Below, one piece after another: positions 8,362 through 15,805 of a stretch of DNA of 64,000 nucleotides. Under the pieces are notes generated by a model, which saw nothing but the letters and a program-made list of their open reading frames with translations, ran no database searches and was not told the DNA's origin. A program made the position numbers and the translations under genes. Location of the stretch: contig JAWKQB010000002.1 in the NCBI GenBank assembly GCA_041390365.1, positions 934,001-998,000 on the forward strand, read 5' to 3'. The stretch is from Syntrophotaleaceae bacterium. GTDB lineage: Bacteria > Desulfobacterota > Desulfuromonadia > Desulfuromonadales > Syntrophotaleaceae. Each line of letters opens with the position of its first letter. The first letter of the stretch is position 1.

Positions 8362-9810
8362 ATGCGAAAACTTTTTTTCCTCTTCATCTGCTTTTTTCTG
8401 CCGATCGCCTGGGTGTCATCGTCGCTGGCGCTGAATCCGAGAGCGTATGATGGGCCTCCGCTGGTCTTCGACCTGCCCGGGGTGGAGCGGGTCACCCTGC
8501 CCAATGGCATCCGTCTCTATCTGAAAGAGGACCATGAATTGCCCTTGGTGGAGGTCACCGCCATGATCGGTGCCGGCACCATCGGCGATCCCGCGGACAA
8601 GACGGGGCTCGGCCGGCTTTATGCCGCCCTTTTGCAGACCGGCGGCGCGGGTAATCTGTCTCCAGCCGATTTCGATGCCGAACTGGACCGTCTGGCTATC
8701 GATCTGGCGATCGGCGCCGACAGTTACGCTACGACCGCGGGGATGTCGATGCAGGCTTCCGATCTGCAGCGGGGGCTGGGACTGCTGGCGTCCGTTTTCC
8801 GTCAGCCCCGGTTCGATCCGCAACGGCTGGAGCTCGCCCGCCGTCAGCTGGTGGAGCAGATCCGGCGGCAGGACGATGATCCCGGCTTTGTCGCCAACCG
8901 GACCCTGCGCGAGGCTCTTTACGGCGACCATCCCCTGGGCCGCACACCGACGGTCGAAACCGCCGGTGCGGTGACTCGCGAAGATCTTCTCGATTTCCAC
9001 CAACGGTTCAGCAGGCCCAATAACCTCTGGCTCGGCGTTTCCGGAGATTTCGATCGTGAACAGCTGATGAAGCTGTTGGACGACCTATTCGGAACCTGGC
9101 CTTCGGGGAATTTCGTCCAGCAAAAGATTCCTCCCCTGCCGCCGGCATCATCACCGGCGATCTATCCGGTGGTGAAGGACCTTCCGCAAACGACCCTTCT
9201 GCTTGGCGAAAGAGGCATTGACAAGGACAATCCGGATCTCTATGCGCTGCGGGTGATGAACTTCATCCTCGGCGGGGGAGGATTCAATTCCCGGTTGATG
9301 CGCGAGGTGCGCTCCAACCGGGGGCTGGCCTACTCGGTTTTCTCCTACTACGACATCGGCCGCCGTTTGCCGGGGCTGTTCATTGCTGGTACCGAGACCA
9401 AGACAGCCTCCGTTCCGGAGGTTGTCGATCTCATGCGCAGCCTCATGCAGCAGATGACCGAACGGCCGGTTTCCAATGAAGAACTCCGGCTGGCCAAGGA
9501 AAGCCTGATCAACTCCTTCGTTTTCGCTTTCGAAGATACCCACGAAATCGTCTCCCAGACCATGCGTCTCGATTTTTACGATTATCCCCCCGACTATCTG
9601 GAACGCTACCGCGACCGGGTGGCTGATGTGACCGTACCTCAGGTTCTGGATGTCGCACGCCGTTATCTCGATCCCCGGCAGCAGGTGATCGTTCTGGTCG
9701 GGGAACAGTTGGATTCCAGGCAGCTGGCGGAAGCTTTCGAACTGCCTGTTGCCCCCGGCAGAGATCTGGAGGATAAGGAAGAGCCGGAAAAGACGCGAAA
9801 GGCTGGATAA
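8362..9810 (+). CDS. M16 family peptidase-like protein, non-catalytic subunit
   Basis: 482 residues with a signal peptide (MRKLFFLFICFFLPIAW, probable cleavage near SSLA). The fold matches M16 but the H-x-x-E-H motif is replaced: the equivalent region reads KTGLGRLYAALLQTGG. The C-terminal half keeps the RSNRGLAYSVFSYYD segment, which holds the Arg/Tyr pair used by non-catalytic M16B subunits to bind substrate. Its start has a strong AGGAGG, eight bases upstream and overlapping the end of the preceding gene, so translation is likely coupled. It probably acts with the upstream zinc subunit in the periplasm. Confidence 0.88.
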   Translation: MRKLFFLFICFFLPIAWVSSSLALNPRAYDGPPLVFDLPGVERVTLPNGIRLYLKEDHELPLVEVTAMIGAGTIGDPADKTGLGRLYAALLQTGGAGNLSPADFDAELDRLAIDLAIGADSYATTAGMSMQASDLQRGLGLLASVFRQPRFDPQRLELARRQLVEQIRRQDDDPGFVANRTLREALYGDHPLGRTPTVETAGAVTREDLLDFHQRFSRPNNLWLGVSGDFDREQLMKLLDDLFGTWPSGNFVQQKIPPLPPASSPAIYPVVKDLPQTTLLLGERGIDKDNPDLYALRVMNFILGGGGFNSRLMREVRSNRGLAYSVFSYYDIGRRLPGLFIAGTETKTASVPEVVDLMRSLMQQMTERPVSNEELRLAKESLINSFVFAFEDTHEIVSQTMRLDFYDYPPDYLERYRDRVADVTVPQVLDVARRYLDPRQQVIVLVGEQLDSRQLAEAFELPVAPGRDLEDKEEPEKTRKAG

Positions 9811-9859
9811 CATTTCTGGTCATGTTATGTAACGATCGGGATCTTCCCGCGGGGGACAC

Positions 9860-11218
9860 ATGGACAATCCGAAAAAGAATCTGGACAGGATCAGGACTTT
9901 TTTTGCCGAGGAAATCTGGAATTACGATTCCAGCGAGTTGGGACGATGGCCAAAAATCTGGCTGCGTCTGGTGCAGGTCGTGTCCCTGGCCGTCAGGGAT
10001 TTCTATTACGACAAATGTCTGTTGCGGGCCTCGGCCCTGACCTATACCACGCTCCTGTCCATCGTTCCCCTGCTTGCCCTGATGGTTGCCGTGCTGAAGG
10101 GGCTGGGCGTCCAGAACGTCATCGAGCCGCTTATTCTGGAACGGCTCGCCGGGGGGATGGACCAGGTTGTTGCCGCCATCTTCCGTTACATCGAAAACAC
10201 CAATTTCGGGCGCCTTGGCTGGCTCGGACTGGTCTTTCTGGTGGTGTCGGTTCTGGCCCTGCTGTCCGGTATCGAGGAAAGTTTCAATCATATCTGGAGG
10301 GTCAAGGAAACCCGCACTCTGCTTCGCCGTTTTTCCGACTATTTCTCCGTCGTTCTGCTGGGGCCGATCCTGATTCTGGCGGCAGTCTCCATCAGCACAA
10401 CCCTGCAGAGCCAGGTTCTGTTGCAGCGCCTGGTGGAAACCGCCTATGTGGGAGAGGCGATTGTGCTGATATTCAAACTGGTGCCCTTTCTGGTCATGTG
10501 GGCAGCCTTCATCTTTCTGTATCTGTTCATGCCCAACACCCGGGTCCGATTCCATGCCGCTCTGGTCGGAGGCGTCGTCGGCGGCACCATCTGGCAGCTC
10601 GTCCAGTGGGCCTACGTCCACTTCCAGTTCGGCGTGGCCAAGTACAACGCCATCTACGGAACGCTGGCCGCTCTGCCGGTCTTCATGATCTGGCTCTACA
10701 TGTCCTGGGTCATCGTCCTGCTCGGACTGGAATTGACATACGCCGTGCAGAACGCTTCCACTTTACGTCAGGAACTGACCGATGGTCGGCTCAACTACGC
10801 CAGCCGGCAGCGGGTCGCCCTGACCATCCTGGTTCTGGTCGGCGAGGCTTTTTACCGGGGAAACCCTCCCTGGACCCGCATGCAGCTCTGCAATCAGCTG
10901 GGTCTGCCGGCCCGGCAGGTCACCGAACTTCTGGACGAGCTGCTGCACCTCGGGCTGCTGGTCGTGGTGCATGGCGAGAACGATGAGGACACGGGCTACC
11001 AGCCGGGCCGGCCCGCGGAAACCGTAGAAATGGAAAAGCTTTTGCAAAGCCTGCGCTTTTCCGGGGCCGACTGCCCGATCGATCCCGGTCTGCCGGCCGG
11101 GCAGGTGGTGGCCGAGGTGGAAAGGCAGCTGGAAGAGTCGGAGAAAAGCGTTTTTGACGGAATGACTCTGAAGGATTTGGTAATGAGGAGGGTTGAAGGC
11201 GGGAGGCAGAAGGGGTGA
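9860..11218 (+). CDS. YihY/BrkB-family inner membrane protein with winged-helix-like tail
   Basis: Polytopic protein of the YihY/virulence factor BrkB family (once called RNase BN, an assignment since withdrawn). Residues from about 30 to 300 hold six hydrophobic segments; the family signature RASALTYTTLLSIVPLLALM lies near residue 55. Residues from about 300 to 452 form a long soluble tail. Its middle, NPPWTRMQLCNQLGLPARQVTELLDELLHLGLLV, reads like a winged helix-turn-helix (recognition helix PARQVTELLDEL). The molecular function of the family is unknown. The gene follows the M16 pair by about 50 bp. Its stop codon lies inside a GGGGTGA heptamer repeat. Confidence 0.8.
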   Translation: MDNPKKNLDRIRTFFAEEIWNYDSSELGRWPKIWLRLVQVVSLAVRDFYYDKCLLRASALTYTTLLSIVPLLALMVAVLKGLGVQNVIEPLILERLAGGMDQVVAAIFRYIENTNFGRLGWLGLVFLVVSVLALLSGIEESFNHIWRVKETRTLLRRFSDYFSVVLLGPILILAAVSISTTLQSQVLLQRLVETAYVGEAIVLIFKLVPFLVMWAAFIFLYLFMPNTRVRFHAALVGGVVGGTIWQLVQWAYVHFQFGVAKYNAIYGTLAALPVFMIWLYMSWVIVLLGLELTYAVQNASTLRQELTDGRLNYASRQRVALTILVLVGEAFYRGNPPWTRMQLCNQLGLPARQVTELLDELLHLGLLVVVHGENDEDTGYQPGRPAETVEMEKLLQSLRFSGADCPIDPGLPAGQVVAEVERQLEESEKSVFDGMTLKDLVMRRVEGGRQKG

Positions 11219-11228
11219 GGGGTGAGGA
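11212..11228 (+). repeat. GGGGTGA heptamer repeat over the yihY stop codon
   Basis: Two and a half copies of GGGGTGA; the first contains the TGA stop of the preceding gene (11216-11218). The same heptamer, in inverse orientation, forms a longer array at 26208-26242. Confidence 0.6.
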
Positions 11229-11242
11229 AAGCTCTTAATAGC

Positions 11243-11281
11243 CGATCCCGATCCCGATTTCGATTTCGATGAAATTTCGAG
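11243..11281 (+). repeat. CGATTT/CGATCC hexamer repeat
   Basis: Consecutive hexamers CGATCC, CGATCC, CGATTT, CGATTT, CGATGA, then AATTTCGA. The CGATTT unit recurs in both arms of the inverted repeat at 35795-35890. It ends just before the lpxH promoter. Confidence 0.65.
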
Positions 11282-11285
11282 TTTC

Positions 11286-11314
11286 TTGACTTTCCTTTAT
11301 CCGGCTTCTATTCT
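11286..11314 (+). promoter_or_regulatory. Probable sigma-70 promoter of lpxH, transcript nearly leaderless
   Basis: TTGACT at 11286-11291, a 17 bp spacer and TATTCT at 11309-11314. Transcription would start at about 11320-11323, at or just before the lpxH ATG at 11323. Confidence 0.5.
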
Positions 11315-11322
11315 TAGCGGCA

Positions 11323-12030
11323 ATGAAAGACATCTTCCTCGCAGACGCCCACCTCCTCGACCCCGCCGCCGGCAATTATCGCCGGCTGCTGGCGTTTTTG
11401 GCCGATCATCGGGGCAGTATCCGTCACCTGGTCATGCTGGGGGACATTTTCGATTTCTGGATCGGATACCGCCACACGGTATTCGCACCCTTCGTGCCTC
11501 TGCTCGAAGAGCTCCGCCGGCAGCGCGAAAGCGGAACCGAGCTGATATTCGTTGAGGGAAACCACGATTTTCACATGGGCCCTTTCTTCAGCGAAATCCT
11601 CCAATGCAGAATTCTGCCCGACGGCGGTGAACTGCTGCTCGACGACCGGAAGGTCTTCCTTGCCCATGGCGATCTGATCAATCCCCACGACCGCGGCTAT
11701 CTCCTGCTGCGAAAGGTCCTCCGCAACCGCCTGACCCGAATGCTGCTTACCCTGGTCCCTCCCGACCTGGCCTGGTCGGTGGCCCGCCGGGCCAGCCGTT
11801 TAAGCAACTGCAAAAAAACCCGCCGCCAGCCCCGGCTTCCGGAAAAACTCCTGCTCCATTTTGCCGAAGAACGCTTCACCGAGGGATACGACGCCGTCAT
11901 CACCGGGCATTTCCATGTGCCGCTTTTCCGGCAGACTGGCGACAAAACGCTCATCGCCCTCGGCGACTGGATCGATCAGGATTCCTACGCTGTTTTCGAA
12001 CACGGAGCCTTTGCTTTGAGAAGAGCTTGA
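11323..12030 (+). CDS. lpxH: UDP-2,3-diacylglucosamine diphosphatase (LpxH-like)
   Basis: Calcineurin-like metallophosphoesterase expected to hydrolyse UDP-2,3-diacylglucosamine to lipid X at the inner face of the cytoplasmic membrane, in lipid A synthesis. The five metal-binding motifs are in order: FLADAHLLD, MLGDIFDFW, EGNHDFHMG, LAHGDLIN and ITGHFHVPLF. The 235-residue length fits LpxH. No Shine-Dalgarno is visible before the ATG, and the predicted promoter would start the transcript at or next to it. A related UDP-sugar phosphoesterase (LpxG/LpxI-type substitute) cannot be excluded. Confidence 0.8.
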   Translation: MKDIFLADAHLLDPAAGNYRRLLAFLADHRGSIRHLVMLGDIFDFWIGYRHTVFAPFVPLLEELRRQRESGTELIFVEGNHDFHMGPFFSEILQCRILPDGGELLLDDRKVFLAHGDLINPHDRGYLLLRKVLRNRLTRMLLTLVPPDLAWSVARRASRLSNCKKTRRQPRLPEKLLLHFAEERFTEGYDAVITGHFHVPLFRQTGDKTLIALGDWIDQDSYAVFEHGAFALRRA

Positions 12031-12072
12031 AGGTTTTCAATCGTAGCGTAACGTAATACACCCCCTCACTGT

Positions 12073-13509
12073 TCATTTCGCCAGCATCTCCATGAATTCA
12101 TGGACCAAAGTTCTTTCCAGTCGGCCCCGATCCTCCAGCAGCTGAAGAATGATCTGGCCCCGATCCGCCGGAAAGCGGGTGGCGAGATTTTTGCGGAATT
12201 TTTCATGGAGCAGGGGGAGGCCCTCCCGCCGTCGTCGGCGGTGGCCGAGGGGATATTTGATTTCGATCTTTCCGGTCTGGTCGCCGTTGTTGAAGAAAAC
12301 CTGCACCGCGTTGGCGATGGAGCGTTTTTCCGGGTCGAGGTAATCCGTGCTGTATCTCTTGTCCTCCACCACCTCCATCAAGTTGCGCAAGTGGTCTATG
12401 CGCGGGTCGGCGGCCGTGCGGTCCTGGTAGTGGTCTGCCGTCAGTTCGCCGAAGATGAGGGCAACGGCCGTCATATATTGCAGGCAGTGGTCGCGGTCCG
12501 CAGGATTGTAGAGCGGTCCGGTCTTGCTGATGATGCGCCTGGCCGCCTCCTGGGTGGTGATGACGATCCGGTCGATCTCATGCAGACGGTTTCTGATCTG
12601 GGGATGCAGCTCCAAGGCCGCCTCCACGGCAGTCTGGGCATGGAATTCGGCGGGAAAGGCGATCTTGAACAGGATGTTTTCCATCACGTAGGTGCCGTAG
12701 TGACGCTGGAAACGGAAGGATCTGCCGCCAAACAGCACGTCGTAGAAACCCCAGGTTTTGGCGGTGAGGGCAGCGGGATAGCCGGTTTCCCCCCTCAGGG
12801 TGAGCAGAGCCAGGCGCACTGCCCGGCTGGTGGCATCTCCGGCGGCCCAGGATTTACGTGAACCGGTGTTGGGCAGCTGGCGGTAGGTCCGCAGGCTGTG
12901 GCCGTCGATCCAAGCCTGGGAGACGGCATCGATCACCTGCTGCCTGGATCCGCCCAGCAGGGCCGTGACCACTGCAGCGGAGGCCACCTTGACCAGCACC
13001 ACATGGTCCAGTCCGATCCGGTTAAAGGCGTTTTCCAGGGCGAGACAACCCTGGATTTCGTAGGCTTTGACCATGGCGGTCAAAACCTCTTTTATGGGCA
13101 GGCCCGCGGGTTTTCGTCGGCTGACGTAGTCGGCCGCGGCCAGAATGCCTCCCAGATTATCGGAAGGGTGTCCCCATTCGGCGGCCAGCCAGGTATCGTT
13201 GAAGTCGAGCCAGCGAATCAGGGTGCCGATGTCGAAGGCCGCCTTGACCGGATCGAGTACAAATGTGGTACCCGGAACCCGGCACCCGTTCGGAACTGTG
13301 CTGCCTTCAACCTCCGGCCCGAGCAGCTTGCCGCACTCCGGATAATTCAGGGCCAGGAAACAGCAGCCCAGGGAGTCCATCAGGCAGAGTCGGGCCGTCT
13401 CCCAGGCCTCCTCGCTGTCGATCCGGTAATTGAGGACGTAGTCGGCGATGTCGACCAGTTCCTGATCAGGTTGGGGGCGGATGTTGCTGGCGTCGGTGCG
13501 TTCGGTCAC
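12073..13509 (-). CDS. prpD: 2-methylcitrate dehydratase (MmgE/PrpD family)
   Basis: Dehydrates 2-methylcitrate to 2-methyl-cis-aconitate in propionyl-CoA oxidation. The 478-residue product has the PrpD hallmarks: LCLMDSLGCCFLAL, RWLDFNDTWLAAEWGHPSDN, and GSRKSWAAGDATSRAVRLA. The start is a GTG (complement of 13507-13509) with AAAGGA six bases upstream; no better ATG exists. It is the last gene of prpB-prpC-prpD, separated from prpC by 60 bp that contain a 9-mer tandem repeat. Its 3' end converges on lpxH across about 40 bp with no clear hairpin. Confidence 0.9.
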   Translation of the reverse strand: MTERTDASNIRPQPDQELVDIADYVLNYRIDSEEAWETARLCLMDSLGCCFLALNYPECGKLLGPEVEGSTVPNGCRVPGTTFVLDPVKAAFDIGTLIRWLDFNDTWLAAEWGHPSDNLGGILAAADYVSRRKPAGLPIKEVLTAMVKAYEIQGCLALENAFNRIGLDHVVLVKVASAAVVTALLGGSRQQVIDAVSQAWIDGHSLRTYRQLPNTGSRKSWAAGDATSRAVRLALLTLRGETGYPAALTAKTWGFYDVLFGGRSFRFQRHYGTYVMENILFKIAFPAEFHAQTAVEAALELHPQIRNRLHEIDRIVITTQEAARRIISKTGPLYNPADRDHCLQYMTAVALIFGELTADHYQDRTAADPRIDHLRNLMEVVEDKRYSTDYLDPEKRSIANAVQVFFNNGDQTGKIEIKYPLGHRRRRREGLPLLHEKFRKNLATRFPADRGQIILQLLEDRGRLERTLVHEFMEMLAK

Positions 13510-13539
13510 GGAAGGTCCTTTAAAAAATCTTCTTTATGA

Positions 13540-13566
13540 ACTGTATCGACTGAATGGACTGAATGG
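13540..13566 (-). repeat. 9-mer tandem repeat between prpC and prpD
   Basis: Three tandem 9-mers on the plus strand: ACTGTATCG, ACTGAATGG, ACTGAATGG. They fill most of the short prpC-prpD intercistronic gap. Confidence 0.6.
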
Positions 13567-13569
13567 ACA

Positions 13570-14685
13570 TCAGGTCCGTTGATCGATGGGCACGAAGGGC
13601 CGTGGGGCCGGGCCGACGTATTCGGCCGTGGGACGGATCAGCTTGTTGGCGGCGCGCTGCTCCATGATGTGGGCTGACCAGCCGGCGGTGCGGGCGAATA
13701 CGAAAATCGGAGTGAACATCTCGGTGGGGATGCCGGAGATGTGGTAAACCGTGGCACTGTAGAAATCCAGATTGGGAAAAAGATTTTTTTCCCGCTTCAT
13801 CACCTGCTCGATACGTTCGCTGACCTGGAAAAGGACTTTGTCGCCCGACTCGTCAGCCAGCTTTTCCGCCCAGAACTTGATGATTTCCGAGCGGGGATCG
13901 GCCTTCCGGTAGACCCGGTGGCCGAAGCCCATAATCTTTTCCTTGCGGCCAAGCATAGCCATGATGCCGTTTTCCGCATCTTCCGCGGATGTGAAGGGAG
14001 CGATGAGATTGAAGGCTTTCTCGTTGGCTCCGCCGTGGAGCGGTCCGCGCAGAGTGCCGATGGCGGAGGTGACCGCGGAGTAGAAGTCGGAAAGGGTCGA
14101 GGCGGTCACTCGGGCGGAAAAGGTGGATGCATTGAATTCGTGTTCCGCATAAAGAATCAGCGACACCTCCACGGCCCGGCGATGACTTTCCTCGGCAGGG
14201 GTACCATGCAGCAGGCGGAGGAAATGCCCGGCAAGACCCTCTTCCTCCGACACGGTGAGGATCCGCCTGCCGTCCTTGTGAAAATGATACCAGTAGGTCA
14301 GCATGGCGGGAAAAGTGGCCAGCAGCCGATCCGCTACCGAATCCTGAGGCCGCTCGGAGGTTTCCGGTTCCATGGTCCCCAGTGCGCTGCAGCCGGTGCG
14401 GAGTACATCCATGGGATGGGAACTGGCGGGCAGTTGCTCCAGAAGATTCCTCAGTCCCTCAGGCAGCCTTCTCAGTCCGACCAGCTTTCTGCGGTAGCTT
14501 TCCAGCTCCTGGCTGTTGGGCAGCTTGCCGTAGAGCAGAAGATAGGCAACCTCCTCGAAGGTTGCCCGGTCCGCCAGGTCGGTGATGGCATATCCCCTGT
14601 AGTTCAGGCCGAGGCCTTCCTTGCCGACAGTGCTGAGAACGGTGTCGCCGGCAATGATGCCGGCCAGGCCGGGACTCCGGGTCAT
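13570..14685 (-). CDS. prpC: 2-methylcitrate synthase
   Basis: Condenses propionyl-CoA and oxaloacetate to 2-methylcitrate. It is a short, hexameric-type citrate synthase of 371 residues with the catalytic triad in GPLHGGANEKA (His), GFGHRVYRKADPR (His) and LDFYSATVYH (Asp). The N-terminal GLNYRGYAITDLA is typical of this group. Sequence alone does not strictly separate citrate from methylcitrate synthase; the call rests on its position between prpB and prpD. Its ATG overlaps the prpB stop by one base (TAATG), so the two are translationally coupled. Confidence 0.9.
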   Translation of the reverse strand: MTRSPGLAGIIAGDTVLSTVGKEGLGLNYRGYAITDLADRATFEEVAYLLLYGKLPNSQELESYRRKLVGLRRLPEGLRNLLEQLPASSHPMDVLRTGCSALGTMEPETSERPQDSVADRLLATFPAMLTYWYHFHKDGRRILTVSEEEGLAGHFLRLLHGTPAEESHRRAVEVSLILYAEHEFNASTFSARVTASTLSDFYSAVTSAIGTLRGPLHGGANEKAFNLIAPFTSAEDAENGIMAMLGRKEKIMGFGHRVYRKADPRSEIIKFWAEKLADESGDKVLFQVSERIEQVMKREKNLFPNLDFYSATVYHISGIPTEMFTPIFVFARTAGWSAHIMEQRAANKLIRPTAEYVGPAPRPFVPIDQRT

Positions 14686-15572
14686 TATTCCTTCTCCTTC
14701 GAAAAAAGCCGGTCCAGCTGTTCCTCCCGTGCATGGTAGTTCAGCAGTCGGTAGGCCTCTTCCCGGGTCTGCATGGTATGGACCAGGCCGCTTTGAGTGC
14801 CGTCCTCGCGAATGGCCCGATAAACCTTGAGGGCCGCCGCGCTCATGGCCCGGAAGGCGGACAGGGGATAGAGCGCCAGCGCGACGCCGGTGTCCGTCAA
14901 CTCCTGGAGGGTAAACAGCGGCGTTTTGCCGAATTCGGTGAGATTGGCCAGGACAGGCAGTTCGATGGCATCGACGAACCGTCGATAGTGGTCAAGTTTG
15001 GCGAGAGCTTCGGGGAATATCATATCGGCTCCGGCCTCCCGGCACAGATGGGCCCGATCGATTGCCGATTCCAGTCCTTCGACGGAAAAAGCGTCGATTC
15101 TGGCCATGACGACGAAAGAGGGATCGGTCCGGGCATCCACCGCCGACTTGATGCGGTCCATCATCTCCAGGGCCGATACGATCTCCTTGCCTGGGCGATG
15201 GCCGCAGCGCTTGGCGGTCACCTGGTCTTCGATGTGAATGCCCGCAACTCCCGCGCGAATCATTTCCCTGACCGTGCGCGCAATAGTGAAGGGCGTTCCC
15301 CAGCCGGTATCGGCATCCACCAGCAAGGGGAGTTCAACGGCGGAAGTGATCCGCCGCGCATCTTCCAGCACCTCGGTCAGGGTGGTCATACCGAGGTCGG
15401 GCAAGCCGTGAGAGGCCGCGGCTACCCCCGCGCCGGACAGGTAAATGGCCCGAAAACCGGCTTCCCTGGCCAGGAGAGCGGCATAGGCATTGATGACTCC
15501 CGCCACCTGCAGGGGTTTTTCGGCGTCGAGCGCCGCGCGCAGTCGATTCCCGGGGGTGCAACAGTGGGGCAT
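14685..15572 (-). CDS. prpB: 2-methylisocitrate lyase
   Basis: Cleaves 2-methylisocitrate to pyruvate and succinate, the last step of the methylcitrate cycle. ICL/PEP-mutase TIM barrel with the KRCGH catalytic motif (Cys nucleophile) and the metal-binding LLVDADTGWGTPF. The open frame extends to 15674. I chose the ATG at 15572 (M-P-H-C-C), which has AAAGGA upstream on the minus strand and gives 295 residues, the usual family length. It is the first gene of prpBCD, with a promoter at 15608-15635. No prpR-type regulator lies next to it. Confidence 0.9.
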   Translation of the reverse strand: MPHCCTPGNRLRAALDAEKPLQVAGVINAYAALLAREAGFRAIYLSGAGVAAASHGLPDLGMTTLTEVLEDARRITSAVELPLLVDADTGWGTPFTIARTVREMIRAGVAGIHIEDQVTAKRCGHRPGKEIVSALEMMDRIKSAVDARTDPSFVVMARIDAFSVEGLESAIDRAHLCREAGADMIFPEALAKLDHYRRFVDAIELPVLANLTEFGKTPLFTLQELTDTGVALALYPLSAFRAMSAAALKVYRAIREDGTQSGLVHTMQTREEAYRLLNYHAREEQLDRLFSKEKE

Positions 15573-15607
15573 GGCGGTATCCTTTGATTTCCTTTTCATC
15601 TTATTAA

Positions 15608-15635
15608 AAAATAACGCATAAGAGCTGGGGGTCAA
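15608..15635 (-). promoter_or_regulatory. Probable promoter of prpBCD
   Basis: On the minus strand, TTGACC (15635-15630), a 16 bp spacer and TATTTT (15613-15608). The predicted start is about 30 bases before the prpB ATG. Confidence 0.5.
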
Positions 15636-15653
15636 GGGGCAGGGGCGGTCCCG

Positions 15654-15695
15654 GGTTCGAGGTTCGAGGTTCAAGGCCCGAGGTCCGAGGTCCGA
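15654..15695 (+). repeat. Six tandem GGTTCGA/GGTCCGA heptamers
   Basis: Exactly six heptamers in tandem: GGTTCGA twice, GGTTCAA, GGCCCGA, GGTCCGA twice, followed by an inverted GCCTCGG. They lie between the divergent prp operon and the antiporter gene. Confidence 0.7.
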
Positions 15696-15752
15696 GCCTC
15701 GGCTCCGGTTTCCGGGACGGGGATTTTTGGATTCGGGACCGATGCTTTTATC

Positions 15753-15761
15753 TGGTATGAT
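15753..15761 (+). promoter_or_regulatory. Extended -10 promoter of the antiporter gene
   Basis: TGGTATGAT fits the TGn-TATAAT extended -10 consensus. No good -35 is visible at the usual distance. It lies about 45 bp before the antiporter start. Confidence 0.4.
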
Positions 15762-15805
15762 GCGAGGTAATCATCTGATTGAGGCAAACGGGGGGATCGA
15801 AGTAA

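Noticed and set aside
9946..10986. 346-codon frame overlapping the YihY gene on the same strand
   Set aside because: Has Arg/Pro/Gly-rich shadow composition and no membrane segments; the other frame is a clear YihY protein.
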